Part shown: piece by piece, positions 9,001-21,000 of the stretch
Layout of the letters: each line of letters begins with the position of its first letter
How positions within the stretch are numbered: the stretch's first letter is position 1
NCBI GenBank assembly: GCA_022316685.1
Contig: JAKJHU010000054.1
Span: 1-64,000, forward strand
Direction of reading: 5' to 3'
Origin: Progne subis subis
Taxonomy: Eukaryota > Chordata > Aves > Passeriformes > Hirundinidae
Length of the DNA stretch: 64,000 bases
Translations under genes and position numbers: made by a program
The notes under the pieces: model-generated
What the model saw: the letters and a program-made list of their open reading frames with translations, nothing else
The model's database searches: none
What the model was told of the DNA's origin: nothing

Positions 9001-12000
9001 ACTTGCTCTATAGACCATGGGGTGGGACATGTCTGTGATTGAAGCAGCGCTAGAGTTTTCAGGTCTTCCTCAGGGTGCTGAGGTCACCCAGAGCTATTGT
9101 GTGGAGGGAGAGGAAACACTGTGGGAGTGCTGCTGTGGCCTGTGGAAGCCCACCCTGCCCTGGGAGCATGGGCACAGCTGACCCTGTCCTTGCTGGCAGT
9201 GTCCCTGGTGTCCTGCCTGTGTCCCAGTGCCTGCTGTCAGCTGTGTGAGGACTCTGACCCGACATCCATCTGTAGAAATGTCCAGTTCCCTTGGTGTTTG
9301 TGCTGTCCTGGTGTGTGTGCAGGGTTTGGGGACTGTGTGGGGTCAGGCAGCCCGTCTTGGCTCTGTGCTTTGTGCAGGAACCCACCAGCATCCTTCTCTT
9401 ATCCTGTCAGGCTCTTCCAGGCGTCGCCATCTGCCTTCGCTCCAGCCTTTACCATCCATGTGCTCCTACTGTTTCTGTAGGACTGGAAAGGTTATAAGGA
9501 GTAAGGCAGGAACAGCTCAGGACCCCTTTGCCATTAACTTGCCCCACATCTTTCAGACCTGCTCCTAGCCTGCAGCTATTTTATTAAATTTGGGGGAGGA
9601 ATTCTGCTCCAGCATCCAGGCAGGGCTGTAGGCAGCTGACAAGGGGAATGTGATTTCTGGACTCTCAGGCTTTATTTCCACTGTTCCCAACTCATTCATT
9701 TTTAAGGAAGCAGGGTCTGTGTCTCTGCTGTGTATTTTGGTTGGATGGAAGGCGAGTGGGGATCATTTTAATGGCAAGATCTCCGCTGCCCTGTGGTTCT
9801 TTGGCTTCCTGGCCCAGACCGTGTGCTCAGAAGGAGCAGAGCCTGGCAGCATGTGTGTTCTCTGTGTTGGGTCAGGAGACACTTGTGTCTTGCTGCTGGC
9901 AGAACTGTGGCCTTGCTCTTTGCCGCGCCTTGATCCGTTCTGAGTCTCCTGCACGAGGGAGATGCTCCTTTTGGATTTACCCTCTTGGAGCAGGACGGGT
10001 GTTAGATTGCAGCAGCTCCCATCTCCCCGGGGACGTGTGTGGAAGCACTGAGTGCTGCTGGCAGCTGGGTGTGAGCACCAGGTGGTTCAGCACGTGTTCC
10101 CTGTGCTCCTGGGCAGTTGCTGTTGCATTGACCCCTCCCTGACTGCTTTGCTGTAGGGTGGAGATGCTGCAGCTCTACGAACGGTGCATCCTGATGGATA
10201 TCGAGTTCTCTGACACCCAGAACGTGGACCAGTTGCTGTGGAAAAATGCTTTTTACCAGGTGATTGAGAAATTCCGGCAGCTCCTCAAAGACCCTCAGGG
10301 GGAAAATGCCCAAGAAATTCGGAACAAACTGCTCTTGCTTCTAGATGAGGTAAGAAGAGAGAAACATCCCCAGATTCCACTAAACCTTTGTGTGGGATTG
10401 ACTGGTTTTTAGAAAGGGAGCCAATGGGTGTAATGGAGCTACTGATTATCTTGATCTTATTCATGTCTCTGTGTGCCTTAGGTCATCCTTATGCAAAGAG
10501 GATGCTCAGACCCATTATGGTTTAGTGGGGCAGGGTGGGTCGAGGTAGCCATCTGTTACAATTTAAACCAGGTTTGTTTTAGTGCGTTTGTGTTAACTAG
10601 ACATTGATTTAAGTTAAAATGAAATGAATGCCCTGAAGTGGAGCTAAACAGAAACGTTTCTGGAGGTGTTTGTGCCAACTTTACCGAATTTACTTGGAAG
10701 CCATTCTATAAATGCATTCTATAACTGCAGCTCAGTTTAGTCTTTGTACCGGATAGGCTGACAGACCTGAGAAGATGTGTTCTAAAGAATTAAGGTGGGA
10801 AAAGGAACTGCTGGAGGCCTTTAGTCCACCCTCCTCCTCAAAACAGGACTTGTTAAGCACTAAATCAAGCCAGTCCTGATTTTGTGTAGCTCAGTGTTAA
10901 AAAACCTGTGAGGCTGGAGATCCCCCAAGCTCTTTGTTGTGTTCTGAAGAGAAAAAGCCCAAACCACAGGGAGTTGGAGCTCCTTTCTTGCACCTGGTAG
11001 GGCTGGTGTGGTGATTTTGTGCTTGTCGTTAGAAAGATCATAACATCCAAGTGTGTGTGTCTGTGTGTTTTGCAGGGCTCTTCATTTTTTGATGGCCTCC
11101 TCCAGAAGCTGCAGGTGTCCTACCAGTTCAAGCTCGAGGACTACATGGATGGGATGGCCATCCGCAGTAAACCTCTCAGGAAAATGGTGGGTTGGCTTCC
11201 TCTTGGAGACTTCTCATCCTGGTAATCCTGTGCAAGGTGCTGCACTCAGTGTGCTGCCCTTGCCGAGGGGCAGGCAGCTGTACTCCAAACAGAGCCAAGT
11301 TTGTTTGCAGGGAATTTTTCTCAGCTGCTGGAGAACTCTGCACTCTGGTGCAGTAACATTTCTTAGCTTCCTTTGTGAAGAACTTGTTTTGTGCCAGCTC
11401 TGTGACCAGAGCTAATAAAGGAAAGAACTATCCAAAGGCACCCTGACCTTTCCTGAGACATTGAACGTGTCTTTTTTCTGCCTGTGGAATCCAGAATAAT
11501 GAGGGAAAGCTGGCAGTTGTGCTGCCTCCCTGACATGTTGCCCTGAGCTGTGAGTGCAGGTGCAAGGGACAGCTGGGAAAGGATATTTTAATCCAGCTCC
11601 ATTCCCAGAGAGATGCGTTTATCTAACAGCTGTCCTCAAATTGGTCGTGGGCTGAACGAGCCCCTTCTGGAGAGAGGTGGGATATTGTGTCAGAGAGGAG
11701 GTGTTTTGGGGATTGGCTTGCCCTTACAAATGCTGAGCCAGTGCAATGGAGCCTTGTCACTTCGTTCTGCTGCTCTTTTTGTGAGACCTTCAGTGCGTCA
11801 CTGACCTCCTTCGGGCTCTGTACAGCCCCTGTGGGCTCGCTGGCTCTGCAGGTGGGTCAGGGCCGTGTGCCAGGCGTTCCATGGCTGCTCCTTTGCAGGT
11901 GAAGTACGCCCTGATCAGCGCCCAGAGGTGCATGATCTGCCAGGGGGACATTTGCCGGTACAGGGAGCAGGCCAACGACACGGCGAACTACGGCAAGGCC

Positions 12001-15000
12001 CGCAGGTAGGCACTCAGCCCGTGTCCTTCCAGCACAGCTCTGCCTCTGGACACCAGGGGTGGGTGTCATTTCATCCCTGAGCTTGCCTCTAGCCAAAGAA
12101 GTCTTTCTCCTCCTTTTCAATGTCTTTCCACTCCTCTGTTGTATTGCAACAGGTGTAGCTCACTTTAGCTGTCCCAGAGAGCAAGCTGCCAGAGCCAGTT
12201 GTCCTCCACCTAGAAATGGAGGCGGTGGAAGTTGTCCTATGCTGATCCTGCAGCAGGGAGGGTTTAGACCACTGAGCTTGGCAGAATTTCTCTTGTGTTT
12301 TCTGTTAGCTTTTGCATCTGTATGCTCTCACTCCATCACAACTTAGCAGCACTTGTTGCTCCCTGCTCCTCTGTGGGGTGAGCCAGGGGTATTTCCTTCT
12401 GCAGCTGGATCTGCCCTCTCTTGCCCAGCGCCCCATCCCTCCCCAGGATGGGCACAGCTCACTGCCTGTGCTCACTCCTGCAGTCAGAGGGTACTTGTGG
12501 GAAGGGCCAATTCCCTGCAGAAATGCCAATTCCAAGGGAATTCTGAGCCCTTGAGGACAAAGAAGGCAGCTTGATGTCCTTTCAGTAACTCTTTTTCTCT
12601 GTTTTTTTTCCTTTCCCCAGCTGGTACCTGAAGGCTCAGCAAATTGCTCCCAAAAACGGCCGCCCATACAACCAGCTGGCACTTCTGGCCATCTACACGG
12701 TGAGCTGCTCCACATGCAAGGATGTGCAGGCACAGGGAGAGCCTCTGGGATGGCTGGGAGATTCCATCTGGTGGAGGAAGGCATTGTTTAGGGCAGTGCT
12801 CAGATGGTTTGGGTTTTTCCTTAAAAAAAAAAAAAGCGGATGGCAGGATGTGCTGTGTGGATTCCAGCTGCTGTGGCTTCAGACAGCTTTGTCAGATACA
12901 CGCTACTCCCTCAGGGCTTTGGGGGTACTGTTGTGTGGGCTGTTGAGAGTGTAATTGTTTAAAGTTGAAAACACAGCCCACTTTTTGCATGAGATTTTTG
13001 TTCTCGGAGCCATCTGTCTGCTATCTTATCACGGAACCTGTGGGCATTGGTCTAAGCAGCATGTGCACGTGACTTCCCTGGGTTTCGGTTGTGCTGGCTA
13101 CTCCAGCCATGCAGGAAAACTGACTTCAGGGAAGATATGGCAGCAGACAATGGAAGCATCTTGCTGGGGCACAAAGGCTGGCAGGGATCTGCCAGTTCCC
13201 AACATTGGAAGATGCTGTTTTAAAGGAGAGCAGTTCAAAACTGCAGGGTTCAGAAGCACCTTCCCTTCATGGCTGGGAAGGACCTTTCTCACCGTGTCTG
13301 TCTGTCCCAGGCAGTATTGAGGGAGAGGGAAGGGGAAGCACGTGAGCATTTGAATGTCCAAGAAGGAGTGGCAGCTCTGAGCCACTTGTTTTTGTTTTGC
13401 TGTGTTTTTTGCAGAGGAGGAAGCTGGATGCTGTGTACTACTACATGCGCAGCCTGGCTGCCAGCAACCCCATCCTCACTGCCAAGGAGAGCCTCATGAG
13501 TCTGTTTGAGGAGACAAAACGCAAGGTGAGCCTTGGAGCTGGGCTCTGGCATGCTGCACCTGCCTGTGCTACCTGTCCTGTGTTGGAGAGCATGGAGGGA
13601 ATGGTGGCTTTTGAACTTGGTGGCACTCCTTGCCTAATTCTAAGAAGTTTCATGAGAGAGGCAGCCTTCAGAATGGAGGTTTTGGGGTGGTTTGGGCAGC
13701 TGAATCTCTTGTTTCTGGGTCACAGACTTAATTAGATGAGCTCAGCAAAGGCTGTCGGTTGCTGTGGTTTGCAGCACGGCCTTGACATGTAGCACATGCT
13801 TTATTCCAGAGGTGCCCCACACCTGTGGGGATGGATAAGGGAGGCTGCAGTGCCTTTGTGCCCCAGGGAGTCACCCCAAATACAGCACTTGGGCTGCCAC
13901 ACGCTCCTGGGACTGGACACAGCTTTTCCTCTCCTGGGGTAGCTGGAGTTGAAAACTGCTCACCTGCACTGTCCTGTAGAGTCAGACCCAAATTCTGTAC
14001 CTGTCCATGAGTTGCTGTGGTTATGAAGCAGGGGAAAGGGCCAATTTGTCCACACATATGAAATGACACACTTCCCCTGACCCTTGATCCCTGGGTGATC
14101 TGAATGTGTCCTGTGTGCCCAGTCGGAGCAGATGGAGCAGAGGAAACACCAGGTGCTGGATGTGAGCCCCACCCGCCGGGGCAAGGGCAAGAAATCCACC
14201 CTGAGACAAGTGGGAGATGATGCCACCAGGCTGGAGATCTGGATCCATCCCTCCCACCCTCGCTCCTCCCAGGGCCACGAGTCCGGCCGGGATTCCGAGC
14301 AGGACAACGGGCTTGGGAACCTCAGCCCCAGCGACGTGAGTACTGCGGGTGGCTTCGGTCTCATGTGTTTGGAATGCGGTGGAATGACACTGGATCTGTT
14401 TTGCTTTCCTGTTGCTAAATTTTCCAGTGTTTTGGCTTTCCCTGTGGGAGCTGTGCCTGGGTCAGGCTGAGGAGCTGGTGACCTCGTGCCTCTCGTGTTT
14501 AAGGCATGTTGTTACCATCCCTTTCTTGGCAGCGCGCGCCGGCGCGGCTGATGTGGAGCGGGAGAGAGGCACAAACACAAGATGCTGTAAAATGCTTCTG
14601 CTCTGAGGGTGTTAACTTGGGTGAGGTTCCTGGTGGGAAATGAGGTCAGGTGCTGGAGACCAGCGTTAACAGTGACCCTGGAAGTTCTGAGGCTTGTTCT
14701 GGAAGCGTGTCACTTGTCCCGTTGCCAGATGACTGGAGGTTTGCGCTGGGAATGTGAAAACCGTGGTTTCAACTTCCAGTGTAGGTGTTACATTTGCATA
14801 ACTTGCTCTGCTGAGAGGCCAGACCAGCACCTGTATTTTGCAAGAATTAAAAATATAATTAACTGGTGGTGTCTCCTGTGAGCCTGTCCAGCTGTACCTT
14901 GCAGGAGGAGCACGGGAGAACTCTGTTTGTCTGGCCCAGGAATGCGGGCAAAGGCACTGGTGGTTGGGAGCTCATCCTCCAGGAATCTTTGCACAGCTCT

Positions 15001-18000
15001 GGCACATTTGATTTGTAAGAGAACTTGCCAGGGAGCTCTGAGCTGCCTGTCCTAAAATGGCTGTTAAGGATGGGAGTTTAGGAGAGCTGGGAAAACCTTC
15101 CCTGCACACTGTGGGACCAAAGCTTCTCGGATTTGTGCTTTTGTAACAAGTTTGTGACTTCAGCTGGGTGGAACTGGGGTGAAGTCTTGGGGCTTTGAAA
15201 GATAAGCTCTGGCACGTTGCTGCAGCATTTTTCAGATGTTCCTGCCCTTGGTTGTTTTCCCTCTCCTCAGCTTTTCTTCTGGGGACTTCTGCTTCCTCAG
15301 CATCATTGAAGGGAACATGCCACGCTTTAGCTTCTCCATCAATCATTGATGAAGCTGCTTGGCATGAGATGCTGTCAGTGTTTTTGGGGTACTGCTGGGG
15401 GTTTCTCTTTTGCAGGGCTGTCACAGGAGGCAGTGTAGCAGCTGGCAGAGTGGGAGGCAGTGATGTGTTTGTAGTCCAGCACTTTGTGCTGGAGCTTCCC
15501 CTTGCTCTGTTCAGTGGGGTCTTGCTGGCACTGTCTGTACACACTGTCTGATATTTACCATTATTCTTGATTTCTTTCTGTTTGAAACATTGGCTTCTGA
15601 AAACTACGAGCTTTCTGATCGTGGAGAAGCCACACCCTCAGAAATAGAATGGCAGAAGGGAGCTGAGGGCCTGAGTTTGGGCACTATTGGTTTTGGCAAC
15701 CAAAGTATTTATTCTCAGGCTTCCTGTGCCTGCTGTGGGGCAGCACTCGAGTTGGCACAACCGCTTATGGGGCCATGTCACCCAAAATAACCACGTGGAA
15801 AGGAAAACCTTAAATCTGTGTCGCTGCCAAAGCTCCCGAGCTGCGAAGCCGTGGGCTGGATAAAGACAGCAGCTCTTTGGGAAGCTCTGGACTCCTTCCT
15901 CATGGAAGCTGTAGCCTCTTAGTCTGTTCCCCGCAGCATCCCCGGGTGTTTTGGAGCCTCCTGGCTGGAGAGGAGCCCTGCGTTGCCACTGTGTGGCACT
16001 GTTTGGCCTCGGAAAGGCTCTGCCTGGCCGGGGCGGGAGCAGGAGCAGCGCCGGTGCTGGCAGCACCTCTGCCCCACATCCCCGGCCGGCCGGAAGGGAA
16101 CAGCTCTGCTCCCAGGGGACGTGTGCCAGCCTTTGTGTGTCATTTTGGGGAAATGAGGCTAAATATGTCATTGCCTCCCCAGGCCTTTCCTTGCCAGCGT
16201 CAGCCCTTGAAAAGGCAGAGGCAGGCTGTGTTCTGTGTTGGCCCTGAGAGCTGTGCTCTGCAGGTAGCAGAGGCATCAGCCTTATGGCAGCTGTTTCTGG
16301 GCCAGAGAAGGCGATTTTGCAGGGCAGAATGGGTGAGTTCAGATGCCAGCAGCAGATAAAACCCTGCAAGTAGAGATATAACAGCTCTGGATGCATTCTG
16401 GGCAGGCTGTGGGAGAGAGGCTGCTTTTGCACCCTGCAGCCAGAAGCTGTTGTTTCAAACCCAGCCACAGGTGGTTTGGCTGTGGGGGTGCTGGCTGTCC
16501 TACAGGTGGCAAGAAATCGACTGGGGGTGTTTTCTGTCCTCAGTAGTCGCTCTCTTCGCTGTGCAGGTGGTGAGGTGCCAGTCCTGTGCTGTGACACACT
16601 CTACAGGGAGGTGCTGCACAATTGCTCTCCCAGGACCTGCTGGTGTGTGTGCTCATGGTAACACACCTCTGCTCAGGTCTCGCTTCACTTTCCCTTATGC
16701 AGCTCTATACAAAGACCCCCAAATTGCTTTATTTCAGGGTCAGAATCCCCCAGCCTGGAGTTAGTGATATGGGATGCAAGAGTGAAAAGGTCAGCTCAAA
16801 CCACAGCCATGTCTGGGCTGAGGGAAGTGTGTGAGGCTGGCAGTTTGCCTTGCACTGTGCTTTTAGGTAGAGGCTTGGCAGAGCTGCCTCTTTCACAGTT
16901 TGCTCCGTCCCCTTTTGTAGGAAGATGCAGAGCTGGAAGAACATACCACCTGTGCACACCAAGGGGTGTAAAACTGGGTTTGGACCCTTCCCCTTTCACT
17001 GGATTTGGCACTGCTGGCACACAGGACGAGGGACAGTTTCAGAGGGAGCTGAGGAGGTGTTTGAATTGCAGCCTGGCTGTTTTGTGCTCAGGGTTTTGGC
17101 TGTTTTGGCTTCTCAGGGTTTCATTCTGTGAACGGCTGCTCTCTGTGGTCTCTCGTACGTTGGATGTTCCTGGGTGTGCAGGGGCAGGAGGGCCCAGGCT
17201 GACCCTTTACCTGGCAATATCTGGTCACATGAAATGCTAAAAAAGGACGCTGAGCAAGCCAGCAGTTGTGTTGGTGAGCTGGAGAGCTGAGCCTCTGCCA
17301 TTTCTTCTCTGCCACCGGTTTCATTTGCCGTGGGTCTGTATTCATCTTAAACCCGATAGTACCATAAGCAGTTTGCTCTGCAGGCTGTGAATTGGTAAAG
17401 TAAACAGGGCAAACGGGCTGTCAGTCTCTTGAGAAAGTGCTAATATTACACTGAGTTTGAGATTTTAATCACTCCTGTCAGGAAATGCTGAGTTAAGGTT
17501 CTCACAATTGCTGCTGCCTGCTGCCTGTGCTCTGCAGCAGGCACTTCCTCGTGTTACCACGCAGCGTGCAGGCACTAATAAAGATTGCTGCAGCTAAGAT
17601 TAGGGAAGAGAGGTTTTCCCTTGGCAGGCCAGTAATTGAATAATACTTCTCTCCAGATGTCTGAGTACTTCATCATCATTAAAGAATTAAGTCTCTTAGC
17701 CTCTTTGTGAGAGGTCAGTCTTGTAGAACCATCAGAAGTTTGGTAGGGCCACCAGAAAAGCTCTTGGGAAGACAAAGGCCAGAGTCAAGATCTGCTGTCA
17801 CAGCCCTGTGCATCAGCTGCAGGAACATTCCCATTTTCCTCCAGCCTGTTGGTGAGGGATAGAGGTTTTGGAATTGCCTGGTGCTGGGTGCCCATGGAGC
17901 AACAGCCTCTTTACAGTGGTGGAGAAACTGGGGTGGAATCATTAGCTCTGGAATTCAGAGCAGGTTTTAACTTCCATTTCTTTACCCAGACTTTCTTCTT

Positions 18001-21000
18001 AGCAGCAGGTAGGGTGGAACACTGCACCAGGGTTTCCAAGAGTGAGCAGTAAATACCACCATGAGGCAATTTTGGGAATGCCTGTGCACCCAGGAGCACG
18101 GGCAGGACCTTGGGGCTGCCCCAGCTGCTGCCTCAACGGAGGCCATGTGTCCTTAGTGAAAAGGGTCCCTGTTCCAGTCAGCTCCTGCATGTTTCACACC
18201 CCTTTAGCCTTGGTGATGTTTGTTGTTCCTGCTCTGTACACTTGTTCCTCTTGGGCAGCAGCCACTTGAGTGACTGGGATGGCTCCTTTTCCTGCCTGGT
18301 TTCAATCCATGCAGTTTTGTATCTGGTGGAGCTTGGACTTTGCATCTAGACAGGTAAAACCTTGTTTTCGTCTGGTAGCAGTTTTGGTGGGGGTTTCTTG
18401 GCCATTCTGCTCCTTTAGCCTGTCCTTTATGGACCAGTCACACACGAAGTGTCCCCTGTTCAGAGTTAGGGTTGCCTGGAGGTTCCTGCCTCTGCTCCCT
18501 GGGAGTGTCTGGTTTGTTCAGAGGCTGTTGTGGTGTGAGCTGGGTGTCTCTGAGCATGGCCAAACTTTGCTCATGCAAATACACCCCAGAGACAGCCCTG
18601 TTTCTGAGAGCTTCTCCCTCCACTCTCAGCTCTTCCCCTCACCTTGTGTTCCTCTGTTCCATTACACATGACTGGAGGTAAGTGACAGGCAGAAGTGGAA
18701 ATGATGTATTGCTGTAATGATGGTTGTTCTTCCGTACAGATGCACGGAGGAGAGGCTGCTTGGGGAACTCATTATTTTTGGTGCATCCCTGCCAGGCTGG
18801 TGGGAGCATTTCTCCTCACTGCCAGCGTGGTTGGGTGCTTTCACTCAGGACAGTGAAAGATTGATCTTTTCTTTTGCAGACTCCTTTGAATAATCTTTAC
18901 AGGATGAAGTACAGGGCTCCTACAGGGCTCTCTCTCGTTTGATCCTCGCATGGTGTCAGGTGGGCAAAGCCTTCAGAATGGTCCATTTCAGGAGCCTGTG
19001 ATCTGGAAAATGAGCCCAGGCAGCGGGGGCCGTGCCTGTGGTTTAGATGGGCCGGGTGAAAACACAGACTTGCTGCTTTCCCCCAACAGCTGGGGCATGG
19101 CTCTCCAGAAAGGTAACTCTGCAGGCTGCAAGTGCTGACACTTGCACGCTTTTGGGGTTTTTTTTTAACCCAAAACTAGATGCTGCTGCAGAGAGTGGAG
19201 GGAATGGGACCCACGAGCCCAGCAGTGCCTGGACATGCCCTGTGTCCTGCTGCTGGAGCTGTTCCCACGCCAGTTAAACCTCTGAGCCCCACCAGAGCAG
19301 TGGTTTAGGTGTGTCCCCAAAGGGAGGGAGTGTCCCCTTGGGTTTTTCTCATGGAAGGAGCCAGTGGGATAAACACAAGCTCTTAGAGTGTCAGCACCTG
19401 GTCACAGGAGGGTGGCTTGTGTCAGGAAGTTTGTCCCCTCTGTGGTTAGATGCTCTCTAGTATTGGATATGATCCTGTCTGTGGTGTGCTGTGTTCTGGG
19501 CTGTCCTTGCCGTCACGGGCTGGCGGTGCTTCCCTCCCAGCCTGTTCCTGATCCACACCTCTGCAGCGCTGCCTCCGCTGCTGAGCCTCCCCTGCAGCAC
19601 AGTGAGAAGCAGAGACGCTCTCTGGGGTGGGAATGCCAGGCACCAGCAGTCAGCTAGGGGCTGCCTTCCCTTATTTCTGGCCTTTATCCACCGCCCACAT
19701 GAGAGAACAGCAAGAGCTCTTGCATCCTTAATCTTTGTGCCCAAAGCGAGACTTGAGAGGGAGAAGTGTGGAGTTCCCTCTGTCCTGCCCTCATTTTCCT
19801 CACCCCCTCAAGCTTGCAGGAAGCTGTTGGGTTTGGTTACTCATTCATGGAGGTCAGGACTGGGTCTGGTTTTTTTTTTTTTCCTTTGTGTTTAGGAAAC
19901 AGTTTACAAACTGTTTTGAGCACGGGGGAGCTGGTGGCGTGTGAAAGAGGCTTGTCAGCCTCTTTACTGCTGGACTTGCATTAATTCTCTGCCCTGCCTC
20001 CTCTTCTGTAATCTCTTTCTTGGTTGGCAGCACGAGTATTTCTGAGTGTTTTCCCCTGCCTGCAACCCCTTTGCCTCCTGATATGACCTCAGCCACCAAA
20101 CCACCTTGGGGCTTTATTTTTACTTGAGCCGTTTTTGTTCGTGTGGTGAGGTTGATTTTTTTCCCTCAGCAATGAGAAGAGTTCTCTGCAGAGGAAGTAA
20201 AAGAGTGCCAGGCTGCAGTTGAAACTGGTTAAACACCAAAACCACACTCCTGGTCTTGCTGGGTTTGAGACGTGACACTCAGCCATGCAGCTCAGCGCTG
20301 GCTTTTTTTGCCTGCCAGTTGTGCACCATCTCTGTTTGGACTTCGTTGTTTTTTTTTTTTAATAAATCGCGTTTTCACTTCAAATTCCTGATAAAAACCT
20401 TGTCAGCTGCAATCCCTGTGTTAGCAGTCCAACCAGAAAACGCTGTTCCACTTTGCCTGGGCTTGTGATGTTCCGTGGATGCTCAGTGCTGCTCCACCAG
20501 AGCCAGATTCAGCCTGTGCGCTCCTGTGGAACCCAAATGTTGCTTTCCAGCACAACTTGACCTTTTGTCGCTACCCAGAAAGTGAAGACTGAGCTATTTG
20601 TAACAGTTTCCAGAAGTTGGTGTTGATATTTCCCCCCCCCTCTCCTTCTCCTTTTTAGTTGGTGGTTTTATTTAACTGTGAAGAACAAGGTAGGGGGACT
20701 CATGTTGCCTGAATGAGAGAAACCCTGGCATGTTCTCCTTCTGGCAGCAGGCATCTGGTGCTAATGTGTGTGGTGGATCAGAGGTGGGAGCTCTACAAGG
20801 ACATCAATGAGTTGTGCCTTTGTGAGGGGCTCTGCTCTATCCCCGTGCTCAGAGAGGCTGTGATGAGGGGAGAGAGACTTCATGTTCCAACAAGTTTCTC
20901 ATACCCCAAAACCAAGTACAATCATCCAGAAACCGCCTTTCCCTGTCAGTCACTCTTCCCTCATTTCCTCTCCTGCTGGTGCTGATCAGGCAGGGATTTG

